From Caldifarciminota bacterium (lineage in GTDB: Bacteria > Hydrothermota > Tepidihabitantia > SM23-42): a stretch of DNA of 64,000 bases. The notes under the pieces are model-generated. The model did no database searches, had not been told where the DNA came from, and saw nothing but the letters and a program-made list of their open reading frames with translations. The translations under genes and the position numbers were made by a program. This document shows, piece after piece, positions 25,271 to 34,718 of the stretch (positions are counted from its first letter, which is position 1; each line of letters begins with the position of its first letter). Location: assembly GCA_020353055.1 (NCBI GenBank), contig CP070686.1:908218-972217 (forward strand). The letters are read 5' to 3'.

Positions 25271-25303
25271 GTACTTGCGTACTCGAACCCAGTACATGAG
25301 TAC
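25271..25303. promoter_or_regulatory. Paired GTAC-N4-GTAC sites, candidate operator
   Basis: GTAC occurs at 25271, 25279, 25292 and 25300. This gives two GTAC-N4-GTAC units whose starts are 21 bp apart, two helical turns, 41-73 bp upstream of the HD-GYP operon. The regularity suggests cooperative binding by a dimeric regulator. Confidence 0.5.
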
Positions 25304-25458
25304 TTGATTCCTATGCGGTCAAACAAAATATACTGGGCAAAAGCCAAATGTCAAGTGTTTTTTAACGCATACCTGGAAGTCGATCCAGGGCCATGAAGAC
25401 AAGCGCAACCCTGGTGCGAAAAATTCCAATCACACCAGGCTGCCAAGATAGAGTTACC

Positions 25459-26136
25459 CTACCGTGTTTTTGTGAGAAAATCGGTCGCTTTCTTTATGTC
25501 CTGGCTCTTGGATATCAAGAAAACAGTATCACCTTCTTCAACGACATTACTGCCTCTTGGGATCAAGAAATCTCCTGTGTCTTCACGGTATATGCCGACA
25601 AATACGACATCTCTGGGGAATCTCCTCTTTTCGGTTATCTCTCTTATCTTCATACCAATGCTCTGGGCACTTTTCGGGACTTTTACGGCATAAACTTGTG
25701 CTTTACCGCCACCAAGCGTCGTCACCTTCTTGACTTTTGGCTGTTCGACTTCCATGATTATCTGATTCACAAGCAGATCAGACATCCTTACTATCGTTGT
25801 GACTCCAGCCAGCATATATGCCTCTGCATAACGAGGATTTCTCAAGCGCGCCACGATGCGGGGAATACCCAAGCTCTTAGCCAGCAGCGCACAGGCAATG
25901 TTATCCGCGGCCTCTCTCATCAAGCAAAGGATCACATCGGCCTTTATGGCTCCTGCCTTCTCTAGGGTATGGATGTCGGTTGCGTTACCGTTGATAGTCA
26001 GCGCACCGGTTTCGGCATATATTGATTCACAAACGCGAGGGTCCTTGTCAATCACCACGATATCATGTTTACTGGCAACAAGCACTTTCGTAACCTCGTG
26101 CCCGATTATTCCTGCCCCAGCTATGATTATGTACAT
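25459..26136 (-). CDS. trkA: Trk potassium uptake regulatory subunit TrkA
   Basis: Cytosolic NAD(H)/nucleotide-binding subunit of the Trk K+ transporter, 225 aa. A Rossmann RCK_N domain (1-120, GAGIIGHEV, acidic ribose binder D35 in VVIDKD) is followed by an RCK_C domain (about 140-220). The ATG at 26136 has GGAGG 7 nt upstream; an in-frame TTG at 26139 is too close to it. It is downstream of trkH with a 22-bp gap, in the same operon. Half the length of E. coli TrkA, so it should act as a tetramer of single RCK units. Confidence 0.93.
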   Translation of the reverse strand: MYIIIAGAGIIGHEVTKVLVASKHDIVVIDKDPRVCESIYAETGALTINGNATDIHTLEKAGAIKADVILCLMREAADNIACALLAKSLGIPRIVARLRNPRYAEAYMLAGVTTIVRMSDLLVNQIIMEVEQPKVKKVTTLGGGKAQVYAVKVPKSAQSIGMKIREITEKRRFPRDVVFVGIYREDTGDFLIPRGSNVVEEGDTVFLISKSQDIKKATDFLTKTR

Positions 26137-26158
26137 CAACTAACCTCCATTCTTGATA

Positions 26159-27682
26159 TTATGAAAGCCAAACCTTCCGACTGAAAATCAACAGCACCGG
26201 CAATATTTCCAGACGTCCTGCAAGCATACCAAAGATGTAGATGATCTTTATTAGCGGATGTAGATTTGCCATCGTGCTGGTCGGTATGTAACAAGGACCG
26301 ATATTACCCAGCGCGCTGAACATACCGCTGAATGCGCTATAGGAATCAATATTGGATAACATTGCTGTAATAACACCTCCGATAACAAGAAGTAAGATCC
26401 AGGCGAAGAATAAACCGCTGATTCGATAGACCTCGTTTGTTTCAACCGGTTTCTTGTCAACGATGATAGTAGATACTGTTCGTGCCGGAGTCCTCAGCCG
26501 AAAGATTTCTCGCTGGATTAACTTCATTAGAACGCTAATACGGAAGACCTTGATACCACCACCTGTTGAACCTACACAACCGCCTATCACCATCATCACC
26601 AAGAAGAGTTGTCTGGCTAAGTGACCGAAAAACGCCCCTCCTATGTCTCGCGTGCCAAATCCGGTTGTCGTCAAGATCGATACAACTTGAAAAATAACAT
26701 AACGAAAATTCTCCTCGATACCACGCATTAATCCACCGCTACCAGCTTGGATTACCCCTATAAACCCTATCTTTAAAAACCGCTCCGCTAGAATCAAAAT
26801 AACAAAAATCCCAATAAGCGTCCACCAGTATTTCATCTCGATATTATCGAACAAACTCCTGATATTACCGCGCAATACACGGTAGTGGACCAAGAAATTC
26901 GTACCACCCACAAGCATACCAATAATGAGAATGTATTCCATCCAAATGTAGTTGGAAAAGCCAGCGGTGCGGTAGTAGTCAATACTTGTATCGTAAGGCG
27001 AGAAGCCACCCGTCGACAATGCGGTGAAGCTATGACATACGCTGTCAAAAAGGGGCATGCCGACCGAGAATAGACTTATAACTATCAATAAGGTAAAAGC
27101 CGCGTATATCCCCCATAGTATCTTCAACGTATGGGATAAACCGGGCACCGGTCGTTCCATCTCGATCTTATGGCTCTCTGCACCGAACAATCTATGCGCA
27201 CTACTCCCACGGTACGTCACGGTTAGAAAGAAAGTAAGAATCCCCAACCCGCCTATCCATTGGGTCATACTCCGCCAGAACAAAATGCATTTAGGCATAC
27301 TGTCAAGTCCGGTAAACATCGTTATGCCAGTGGTCGTGAAGCCGCTCATGGCTTCGAAAAACCCATCCAGATACGTGGCATTGACCCCGATCACAAAAGG
27401 AAGGGCACCAACCGCTGAAAACCCCAACCAACCCAGGCTGCAGGTTAGCATCGCGCCGTAGTTATTCATACTGCCTGACCGGAAAATGGCCCGGAGTGCT
27501 AAACCCAGGAAGAACGTCATAATACTAGGTATCAAGAATGCCAATACGTTTGTCGCCCACAGTCCATTATTATCAAAAAGCAATACTACTACGAGAGGAA
27601 AAAGCAAAAATGCCCCAAGTACCATGAGTACCGAGCCGAGAGCGTTGAAAACAATGTTTACAGTATCAAAGCGATTGCGCAT
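26159..27682 (-). CDS. trkH: Trk potassium uptake channel subunit TrkH
   Basis: Inner-membrane K+ channel subunit of 507 aa with at least ten transmembrane segments and four selectivity-filter-like repeats, for example SGFTTTGITMF, LSTGGFSPYDTS, TTTGFGTRD and ALGNIGPC. The GCVGSTGGGIKVFR segment is the intramembrane region typical of TrkH. The ATG at 27682 follows AGAAAGG. It is the first gene of the trkH-trkA operon. It should import K+ with gating by the cytosolic TrkA ring. Confidence 0.94.
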   Translation of the reverse strand: MRNRFDTVNIVFNALGSVLMVLGAFLLFPLVVVLLFDNNGLWATNVLAFLIPSIMTFFLGLALRAIFRSGSMNNYGAMLTCSLGWLGFSAVGALPFVIGVNATYLDGFFEAMSGFTTTGITMFTGLDSMPKCILFWRSMTQWIGGLGILTFFLTVTYRGSSAHRLFGAESHKIEMERPVPGLSHTLKILWGIYAAFTLLIVISLFSVGMPLFDSVCHSFTALSTGGFSPYDTSIDYYRTAGFSNYIWMEYILIIGMLVGGTNFLVHYRVLRGNIRSLFDNIEMKYWWTLIGIFVILILAERFLKIGFIGVIQAGSGGLMRGIEENFRYVIFQVVSILTTTGFGTRDIGGAFFGHLARQLFLVMMVIGGCVGSTGGGIKVFRISVLMKLIQREIFRLRTPARTVSTIIVDKKPVETNEVYRISGLFFAWILLLVIGGVITAMLSNIDSYSAFSGMFSALGNIGPCYIPTSTMANLHPLIKIIYIFGMLAGRLEILPVLLIFSRKVWLS

Positions 27683-27941
27683 TCAGTGACCTTTCTCTGG
27701 ACACTAGACCCATCTCCCCCTGCCAATGAATGATGAATATCGACGGTTAGTTCATGCTGCAACAAATTTTCGAATTGCACAGAATGTAACATACTGTGGA
27801 TTATACGAATACGAAATTAATATGTCAAGTCACCGATGGAATGCTAAGTGCCATCGCATCGGCAGTGAATATAACAATAAACTAATCACGGTCTATTGTT
27901 GTCAGAGTAGTTGAAAGCAAATTGCGGAGCACAATTTAGAC

Positions 27942-27966
27942 AACCGAGACATGGTGCTCGGTTTTG
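27942..27966 (+). terminator. Terminator-like hairpin in the 337-bp trkH/transglycosylase gap
   Basis: AACCGAG (27942-27948) pairs with CTCGGTT (27957-27963) and is followed by a T-rich tract. It lies on the plus strand upstream of the lytic transglycosylase gene, where no coding gene precedes it, so it may end a small RNA or be an attenuator. No promoter for such an RNA could be identified between 27683 and 27940; the rest of this gap shows only a short GATGG/CCATC palindrome near 27834. Confidence 0.35.
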
Positions 27967-28019
27967 TTATTATAATGATAATACGTAACAATAAGGACAA
28001 TTAAGGAGGATTTAAGATA

Positions 28020-28631
28020 ATGAAGCAAATTGGAGTAAGAATCGCGGTCGGCGCGTTGATATCGGTAATGGCAGTGTTCTCATGGCAAGTGGTCATGTTA
28101 CGGCAAAATCTTCTGGAAAAAATGGAGACCGTTAATCTGATGATCTCGAAATATGAGGCAAAAGCTCAGTTCGTCGATGAATATCTGCCCACGGTCAAAG
28201 AATACGCCGAATCCGAAATAACGGCGAAGAGAATTCTGGCTGCTGTTTACGAAAACAGCATACAATATGACATACAGCCTGAGCTAATACTTTCGGTGAT
28301 ATTGGTTGAGTCCGAATTCAATCCAGATGCATCCAGCAATGCAGGGGCGATCGGACTGATGCAAATCATGCCTGTTACAGGCGTATATGTTGGCAGAAGC
28401 CTGGGCTACTCGATCAAGAGTGAACGCGAATTGTACGATATTGAAAAGAACATCAAGATCGGGGTCGTTTTCCTCAAGGAATGCATAGAACGATTGGGTG
28501 AGCAAAGAGGTTTAGGTTATTACTACGCGGGACGATACACTCAGCACTACAACAGGTACACGGCTAAGATCGATGCCGCGAAGGAATTATGGGCACCGGA
28601 TGTCGCAAGTTTGACTTATAATCTGCAGTAG
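28020..28631 (+). CDS. Membrane-anchored lytic transglycosylase (SLT domain)
   Basis: Peptidoglycan lytic transglycosylase, 203 aa, anchored by an N-terminal helix (about 7-27) with the catalytic domain in the periplasm. A coiled segment leads to the SLT domain (about 75-190). The catalytic Glu is in VILVESEFNP, followed by SSNAGAIGLMQIMP and later YYYAGRYTQHYNRY. AAGGAGG precedes the ATG by about 8 nt. It converges with the BAT operon. A role in wall remodelling is typical. Confidence 0.92.
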   Translation: MKQIGVRIAVGALISVMAVFSWQVVMLRQNLLEKMETVNLMISKYEAKAQFVDEYLPTVKEYAESEITAKRILAAVYENSIQYDIQPELILSVILVESEFNPDASSNAGAIGLMQIMPVTGVYVGRSLGYSIKSERELYDIEKNIKIGVVFLKECIERLGEQRGLGYYYAGRYTQHYNRYTAKIDAAKELWAPDVASLTYNLQ

Positions 28632-28651
28632 TCGAAGTGAAATGATTGTTT

Positions 28652-29380
28652 TCAGAAAATATATTCCAATGTATTAGTCGGAACCCAGCCACCGATGCCG
28701 CCCGGCAGCTGAATAAGGGCGTAGCCACCACGGGTCTCCCGCACGCTCACCTCGGCCCCGTCGTGTACGACAATGATTTCTTTGTAGTTACCGCCTGGAC
28801 CACTGGTGGCGCTAACTTCAGGAGCAACAACCACCGCGTAAGAACCTGTAATCTCCGCTCGCCATGACTGCCAGCTGATGGAGAAGAACAGGCACAAGAC
28901 TATAACGCCAATGAATGCATAAAGAAATATCTTTCTCCGATATATCAACAAGAGCGACAGGAGTAAAATTGAAAACAAGAAAAGTGATGTTGCCAGGAGC
29001 TGAGTCTCAAACAGCGAAACGAATCGGAAGATCTTCGACAAAAGCGCCAGAATTGGACTCCGCATATCTGCTATCCTGTCCACCCGATAGTTGCGTGCGA
29101 AGTCAAGATTATACGCGATATCGTCATCGCGAGGAGAAAGGAAATGTGCCTTACGAAAATTCAGTATTGCTTTACCAAGCATACCGCGCTTGAAGTAGCT
29201 GTTACCAAGGTTGTAAAAGACCCTTGAATTCGTTATCTCCTCACTGACCTGTTCATAAGCAACAATGGCTTCACCATATTTCCCCTGCTGGTAGTATGCA
29301 TTCCCTTTTCTATACAGTTCATTTGAGTTCAAATCAAATTGAGCAAGAAGCAAAAAAGCACAAATGGATGCAGTGGTCAT
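28652..29380 (-). CDS. batE: BatE-like TPR/SH3 membrane protein
   Basis: Last gene of the BAT operon, 242 aa. A short signal peptide is followed by TPR repeats (about 18-95, NELYRKGNAYYQQGKYGEAI, RVFYNLGNSYFKRG), two transmembrane helices (about 128-175) and a bacterial SH3-like domain (about 180-240) with GPGGNYKEIIVVHDGAEV and GGIGGWVPTN. Its ATG overlaps the BatD stop by 4 nt. It probably assembles with BatA-D at the membrane; the exact function of the system remains unclear. Confidence 0.88.
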   Translation of the reverse strand: MTTASICAFLLLAQFDLNSNELYRKGNAYYQQGKYGEAIVAYEQVSEEITNSRVFYNLGNSYFKRGMLGKAILNFRKAHFLSPRDDDIAYNLDFARNYRVDRIADMRSPILALLSKIFRFVSLFETQLLATSLFLFSILLLSLLLIYRRKIFLYAFIGVIVLCLFFSISWQSWRAEITGSYAVVVAPEVSATSGPGGNYKEIIVVHDGAEVSVRETRGGYALIQLPGGIGGWVPTNTLEYIF

Positions 29381-31128
29381 AGTCTACTGATCAATTTCTT
29401 TGCCTTTTCATATAATACGCCGGGATCATCGCATTTCGTGTCTGGTGAAAACCGCATATCACACTGAGCAAGAAGATATTCCAATTCGGCAATCTTGTCT
29501 TCTTCGATTTCTCTATCCCGTAGTGCCTCGATTATGCTCTCATTGGTAAGGGCCCCCACTTCGAGATTGTAGCGATCACCAATATACCCCAGAAGCACCC
29601 TTGAGAGTGCCGCGTGAAATTCTTTTTCCCTATTCTTCACAAGATGCCGTCTGGCTTCATTAAGACGACTTTTCAATAACCTGCTCGATCTAACCTTACG
29701 GGCGTATGCACGGTCGGATAAGAGCCGAGATTGATGCCGTCTATACAGAAGCGACAGGCCGATCATTACAAACGCAAATGTATAAGGAAAAAGCAGCCAC
29801 CAACCAGCCGACATCCTCTGGTTAGCAAGATGAAGAACATCTGGTTTTATGTACCTTATGTCACTACCAGTGACTTTCAGCCCACCGGTCTGAGCAAGCT
29901 CGACCGCTGAAGCTGTTTGCGTGGCAGTGAATTTCAACGTACTCGTCTCCACGGTCTCATACCTTCTCGCTTTGGGATTGAAAAATGCAATCTTGATAGC
30001 GGGGACGATATGCTCACCATCGGTCTGTGGAATCAGAGGATAGTTGAATTCCTTGTAACCCTGAAAACGATTATCGGCAAAGCGCACGCTCTCTTTTATC
30101 TCCGGATTGAGGATCTTCACCCCCGGTATGTCTGGGATTGCAGGTTTCTCAAGGAGTTTGATATTCCCCGATCCGGCGATTCTTACCGTCAAATTGATGG
30201 GTTCTGCAGCATCGGACAAGTCTCTATCGAGAGAGGATGTAATTGAGAATTCACCAACACCGCCGGTGAATTCACCCGGTCTGTTTTCGGTCGGCAGCGG
30301 GATTACGGTAATGAATAACGGGGCGGATTCCAGCACCATTGTTTTGGTCGTGCCAAAGAAATCAAAAAAATCGCGAGGTGATTGCAGAACCGCAATATTG
30401 AGTTTCATGGGCGATATTCGGAGCTGACCGCTTGTCACCGGAAACAAAGCCGTCTTCTTTAATTGGCAATAATCGTACAACACACCATCTATGGTCCGTC
30501 TTTTGAATTCTATTCTTTGTGCGTCGAAAATTGGTTCAACCCAGAACCCGTTGAAAGAGGGAAGTTCACCAAGACTCATGTCAGCTAGCCTGAGTCGCGT
30601 GTAAAGGGTATATTCAACTATCACCTGCTCACCCTGGTATACGCTCTTGCGATTTGTCGTCGCGGATAATTTGAGATCGCCTTCCGGAACCTCGCCGCCG
30701 GTTGATGGAAGCGGTGATTTAGGCTGAGAGGGCGCAGTGCCACTCTTCAGCACATTTATGCTTATCGGGTTCGTCTTGTATACTTCACCCCCGAACTCCA
30801 GTTCACAAGGTCCGATGACGGATTCACCGACACTCCTGGGATAAAGCGTGTAAATGAAGTTGATCAACTGGCGCCTAACCGATTTGCCGCCAGCCATCTG
30901 AATACTCGTTGACTGTGAAGTCGACGTTCCTCCGATATTGAAATCAGGAAGAGCTGGTAGTTTTGGATTAGCAATCTGACCAAGTTCTTCACCCTCAACG
31001 ACCAATGTCAGTATGACAGGTTCGCCAAGTCCTGCTTCGGTCCTGTCAACCGATGCCACAAATCTAATCTCTCCGGCGAGGAGCACTGTTGGGAAGAGCA
31101 GAAGGAATCTACCAATCCTTTTCAACAC
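29377..31128 (-). CDS. batD: BatD oxygen-tolerance protein
   Basis: Membrane-anchored periplasmic protein of 583 aa. A signal peptide (LKRIGRFLLLFPTVLLAG) is followed by the BatD beta-domains (about 20-430), a transmembrane helix (about 455-475, LLFPYTFAFVMIGLSLLY) and a cytosolic helical tail. The start is taken as the GTG at 31128 because it lies 9-10 nt after AAAGGAAAG and just before the signal peptide. An in-frame ATG upstream at 31287 would add about 53 basic residues that overlap BatC coding in another frame. The gene overlaps batC by 20 nt. Confidence 0.88.
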   Translation of the reverse strand: MLKRIGRFLLLFPTVLLAGEIRFVASVDRTEAGLGEPVILTLVVEGEELGQIANPKLPALPDFNIGGTSTSQSTSIQMAGGKSVRRQLINFIYTLYPRSVGESVIGPCELEFGGEVYKTNPISINVLKSGTAPSQPKSPLPSTGGEVPEGDLKLSATTNRKSVYQGEQVIVEYTLYTRLRLADMSLGELPSFNGFWVEPIFDAQRIEFKRRTIDGVLYDYCQLKKTALFPVTSGQLRISPMKLNIAVLQSPRDFFDFFGTTKTMVLESAPLFITVIPLPTENRPGEFTGGVGEFSITSSLDRDLSDAAEPINLTVRIAGSGNIKLLEKPAIPDIPGVKILNPEIKESVRFADNRFQGYKEFNYPLIPQTDGEHIVPAIKIAFFNPKARRYETVETSTLKFTATQTASAVELAQTGGLKVTGSDIRYIKPDVLHLANQRMSAGWWLLFPYTFAFVMIGLSLLYRRHQSRLLSDRAYARKVRSSRLLKSRLNEARRHLVKNREKEFHAALSRVLLGYIGDRYNLEVGALTNESIIEALRDREIEEDKIAELEYLLAQCDMRFSPDTKCDDPGVLYEKAKKLISRL

Positions 31129-31744
31129 TTTCTTTCCTTTCCTCGATGCGTGACTTCTCCAGATTTTCCTTTTCTTTGCTCTGCATTGCCTGGAGCACAC
31201 GCTCTGCCTGTTCCTTACCGATCTCACCTTCATCTGGCTGACGCTGCTCTTCTGGTGGTGGTTGCTGCTGCTGTTGTGTCGAATCACTCTGCGGTTGATT
31301 CTGCAGTTGTTCCTTCAGTCTGAGACAAAATTCCAGATTCTGCTTGGCCGCCATATCATTTGGATTTGCCAGAAGCGACATTTTGTATGCGTCGATAGAG
31401 GCATCCAACTTTCCCTTTCTGAATTGACAGTTACCTAAATTGTAGAAAACGTCGGATTGAAATGTCCGTACCTTTTCAAGAAACCCGAGTTGAAACTCGC
31501 CGGCCGCTTCATCATACTTTCCTATTCTATACAGAACGCGACCAATATTGTAATGAATCTTGGGGTTATCAGGCTCCTGGACCAGTGCTTTTTGATAATT
31601 CTCTAATGCCTCTTCGTATTCTCCCTTGCGTTCAAGGTAATTACCCCTTCGCATATTCGACCCAACATCAGACCATGCCGCAGAGACAATAACCAATACC
31701 GCACATAGAGTAAATTTCATGAGAAAATTCCCTCTCTTGATCAT
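31109..31744 (-). CDS. batC: BatC-like TPR protein
   Basis: Exported TPR protein of about 211 aa. A signal peptide (MKFTLCAVLVIVSAAWS) is followed by three TPR units (GNYLERKGEYEEALENYQKA, PKIHYNIGRVLYRIGKYDEA, VFYNLGNCQFRKGKLDASI) and a Gln/Pro-rich acidic tail (about 150-211). Start candidates are ATG 31744 and ATG 31720; the second puts the signal peptide at the very N-terminus. It overlaps the batD start. It would provide a protein-interaction scaffold for the BAT complex. Confidence 0.82.
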   Translation of the reverse strand: MIKRGNFLMKFTLCAVLVIVSAAWSDVGSNMRRGNYLERKGEYEEALENYQKALVQEPDNPKIHYNIGRVLYRIGKYDEAAGEFQLGFLEKVRTFQSDVFYNLGNCQFRKGKLDASIDAYKMSLLANPNDMAAKQNLEFCLRLKEQLQNQPQSDSTQQQQQPPPEEQRQPDEGEIGKEQAERVLQAMQSKEKENLEKSRIEERKESVEKDW

Positions 31745-31861
31745 ATCACCCTTCTTTGTTTGGCTTTCCGAGCGTACATCGTACGATATCGCCATTGCTC
31801 GCCGGGACTACCGGCGGCGATAAACGGAAGGACATACCGGCGACCATATAACAGTCAATTA

Positions 31862-32872
31862 TTAGATATTCAGCCATCTCCCCTTTCGGTCATTCATTAA
31901 TATCCCCAAGAACATAAAGATGAATGCCGGGAACAAAAAATACTGATAACGCTCTTCATATTCAACGTACTCACCACCACCGATATCCTTCTTCCTTATT
32001 TTATCGAGTTCACCAATTAGTCGATCCATATAGACACCTTCGGTCCTGAAGTACCTGCCATCGGTCGCCTTCGCTAAGAGAATGAGCAGCCTCTCGGTGA
32101 GCCGTGACATTACTATTTTCTCGTCCTTGTCCTTCTTGTATGAAACGAAATTTCCCTGCTCATCGAACTCAGGTACTGGGGATCCCTCGAGCGTTCCCAT
32201 GCCAACCGCAAATAACTTAACGCCCTGATCTTTAATACCACTGATCGCCTTAAAAGGATCGCCAACAAGATTATCCCCATCAGTAAAAAGTACCATTGCT
32301 TTGTATGTATCTTCTTTTGGGTTGAACAAGGAACCGGAAATGGAAATCGCTTTTTGCAGATCCGTACCCGGTTTCGGTACTACGTCCGGCGAAATGATGT
32401 CGAGAAAGAGCTTAGCGGCCTCAAGATCGGTTGTCAGAGGACACATGACATAACATTCTCCAGCAAAAGCAGTGATGCCTACTCTGTTCCCGGACAACTC
32501 ATCCAATAGCACCTGGATCTCGGTTTTTGCCCGTTCAAGCCGGCTCGGCTTTATGTCCTGGGCCAACATGCTCTTGGATGCATCCAGTGCAACCACGATA
32601 TCAATACCCTTACCTTCGTATATCTGTAGCTTCTCGCCCCATTTCGGACGGGCAAACGCGATGACGAGAAACACATATCCAAAGACAAGCAGCAACGGCT
32701 GCAATAATTGAAGACGCCTGTCCACGGACTTGGTTATCTTCGGAATCACCTCATCATCGGCAAAAGTCCTGAGCCGGTTTATTCTGCGAAGTAGATAGAA
32801 GATCGCGGCGGCAATCATAACCGGAACCAGAAGCAATAAATATAGATATTGAGGCGAAGCCCATTTGATCAA
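31862..32872 (-). CDS. batB: BatB-like von Willebrand factor A membrane protein
   Basis: 336 aa, with N-terminal transmembrane helices (about 8-28 and 58-76), a VWA domain (about 90-285) and a C-terminal helix (about 310-328). The metal-ion-dependent adhesion site reads DASKSM with later T and D residues (TTDLEAA, LFTDGDN). The gene overlaps batA by 4 nt. Part of the MoxR-linked VWA module found in Bacteroidetes and relatives, proposed to aid envelope protein assembly or metal insertion. Confidence 0.9.
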   Translation of the reverse strand: MIKWASPQYLYLLLLVPVMIAAAIFYLLRRINRLRTFADDEVIPKITKSVDRRLQLLQPLLLVFGYVFLVIAFARPKWGEKLQIYEGKGIDIVVALDASKSMLAQDIKPSRLERAKTEIQVLLDELSGNRVGITAFAGECYVMCPLTTDLEAAKLFLDIISPDVVPKPGTDLQKAISISGSLFNPKEDTYKAMVLFTDGDNLVGDPFKAISGIKDQGVKLFAVGMGTLEGSPVPEFDEQGNFVSYKKDKDEKIVMSRLTERLLILLAKATDGRYFRTEGVYMDRLIGELDKIRKKDIGGGEYVEYEERYQYFLFPAFIFMFLGILMNDRKGRWLNI

Positions 32873-33846
32873 GGCAATCTCCTCAAGAATACAAAACTAA
32901 ACACCATATTACCGAGAAACAGCAGGACTGCAACCCTCATAAAATCAGCCGCCTTATCATCATGTACTGTGTGTTGGATCATTTTGAAGGTCGTCGGTTC
33001 CATTTTATCTATCTCCTCATACGTTGTCCTCAGAGCCGCCGCATCAGAAGCAAGAAAAGCGTGCCCGCCCGTAATGTTCGCGATTTCATTCAATATATCC
33101 ATGTCAAAGTCAATTTCAACCTGCGTATAAGTGCGACCGAATACTTGATGGTCGACCGGATAGGGAACCAGACCCTTGGTGCCGACACCTATGCAGTATA
33201 CTCTGATGCCAAAGGCCTGCGCGATCTTGGCTGCGCTTGCCGGATCAATCTCACCCCGATTATTCACCCCATCGGTAAGCAGAATAATCGTTTTCTGCTG
33301 CGCCCGTGAATTCTTTAGCCGATTAACTGCAGTGGCCAAACCCGCCCCTATCGCAGTACCATCCTCGAGTAAACCGAAATCTACATAGTCCATTAGATTC
33401 TTGAGGACCAAGTGGTCCAAAGTCAACGGGCACTGCGTCAGAGCATCCGCTGCAAAAACGACCAGGCCAATTCGGTCACCCTTGCGCTTTTCAATAAATT
33501 CCTTTGCCCTTTCCTTGGCAACGTGAAGACGATTCTTGGGTTGAAAATCCTCCGCTCTCATAGAAGTCGATATGTCCAGACATAGCAGAATATCGACTCC
33601 GCGCGTTTCGATCTCTTCGTATACACGTCCCTCTTGCGGTCGAGCGAGGCTAACAGCGAACAGAATGAGCACAAGCATGTTCAGAAACGCTGGTAGATGG
33701 TGCATTACCTTACCCCGCAAGCCCGTGCTTTTCAGAAAAGAAATATCTGAGAAAACAATTGCCGAATACCTTTTTCTAAATTCAAAGTATATTAGCGGTA
33801 CGAGCAATATGAGCAAAAGCAAGAACCACGGGCTGGCAAATCTCAT
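32869..33846 (-). CDS. batA: BatA-like von Willebrand factor A membrane protein
   Basis: 325 aa, paralogous to BatB. Transmembrane helices are near residues 7-22 and 55-72 and at the C-terminus (about 303-322). The VWA domain (about 84-285) has the MIDAS DISTSMRAED and LLTDGVNNRG. ATG overlaps by 4 nt with the preceding BatI-like gene. It should sit in the inner membrane with its VWA domain in the periplasm or cytosol facing MoxR. Confidence 0.9.
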   Translation of the reverse strand: MRFASPWFLLLLILLVPLIYFEFRKRYSAIVFSDISFLKSTGLRGKVMHHLPAFLNMLVLILFAVSLARPQEGRVYEEIETRGVDILLCLDISTSMRAEDFQPKNRLHVAKERAKEFIEKRKGDRIGLVVFAADALTQCPLTLDHLVLKNLMDYVDFGLLEDGTAIGAGLATAVNRLKNSRAQQKTIILLTDGVNNRGEIDPASAAKIAQAFGIRVYCIGVGTKGLVPYPVDHQVFGRTYTQVEIDFDMDILNEIANITGGHAFLASDAAALRTTYEEIDKMEPTTFKMIQHTVHDDKAADFMRVAVLLFLGNMVFSFVFLRRLP

Positions 33847-34718
33847 TTCTTCTCCTGGACCGTATCTTCAGGCTTTGTTCTGCTGACCAGATCCTTTGCT
33901 TTTTCAATCGCAGATGTGATCTCATCCCCGGGTGGAACATATTTAGCATATTTCACCATATCGGCACGTGTGAAAAATCTATTGAATTCGTCGCGTTGTG
34001 GCACTCTGAGTATTCTTAGATTATCGACAATTTCCGTCGTTGTCTGCTCCGCGGCACTAAATTCGAATCTTCGTTCTAAATATCTTTTCAGGATTTCTGA
34101 TAATGCGTAGTAGTACTTCTTTATCATCCCCCTTGTCAGCCAGTCCTCCACCGGTATTCGCTCCAGCGCCAAGAATGCCTCAACCCAGGGCTGTGGTAAA
34201 GGACGCGCGAATGCTTTCGCTTTCCTTAGTTTTTTGACAAAATGATACGCTGCGTATCCGATCGCAGCAATGATCAATAGTAACGCACCAACAATCAGAG
34301 GTTTGAAATTTGGAAATCTAACAGCATCTTTGATATCGTTAATATCCTGCATGTCAGCGGGTAACACGCTGGTCACACTGATGTCAATCGAATTTGAAAA
34401 TAACGTATCAGGCATGCTGTCGCCAAGCATTGTACACTTGAACGCAGGAATCCTCAGCTCTCCCGTATCGAAAGCAACCAAACGATACCGATAGACATTT
34501 CGGACTATGCCCCCTTCTTCGACCCTCTGACTCCCTTGATGTATGAGTGCAAACGGCTCTAACCCATCGACTAACGGCTCTGATAATTCCACATCACGAG
34601 GATGCAAAACAGTAACCACAATCTCAAAAGGATCGCCAACGGTCAGCGTTTTACTGATATCTTTTATATCGAGTTCTGCGTTAATTTGAATTTGCGCGAG
34701 AAACAGCAGAATTATCAC
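33843..34718 (-). CDS. BatI-like/DUF4381-type membrane protein
   Basis: 291 aa. A very short signal peptide (MIILLFLAQIQINA) is followed by a beta-rich domain (about 18-135), a transmembrane helix (about 143-163) and a cytosolic helical domain (LEERRFEFSAAEQTTTEIV-like region). It occupies the place between the DUF58 and BatA genes taken by BatI/DUF4381 proteins in other BAT operons. It overlaps the DUF58 gene by 4 nt (ATGA). Confidence 0.82.
   Translation of the reverse strand: MIILLFLAQIQINAELDIKDISKTLTVGDPFEIVVTVLHPRDVELSEPLVDGLEPFALIHQGSQRVEEGGIVRNVYRYRLVAFDTGELRIPAFKCTMLGDSMPDTLFSNSIDISVTSVLPADMQDINDIKDAVRFPNFKPLIVGALLLIIAAIGYAAYHFVKKLRKAKAFARPLPQPWVEAFLALERIPVEDWLTRGMIKKYYYALSEILKRYLERRFEFSAAEQTTTEIVDNLRILRVPQRDEFNRFFTRADMVKYAKYVPPGDEITSAIEKAKDLVSRTKPEDTVQEKK

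Noticed and set aside
27726-27914. Plus-strand 62-aa frame in the trkH/transglycosylase gap
   Set aside because: No ribosome site, no family resemblance, Cys-rich ordinary composition; it looks like chance.
31129-31287. BatD N-terminal extension of about 53 basic residues
   Set aside because: It overlaps the end of batC in another frame; the GTG at 31128 sits after AAAGGAAAG and right before the signal peptide.
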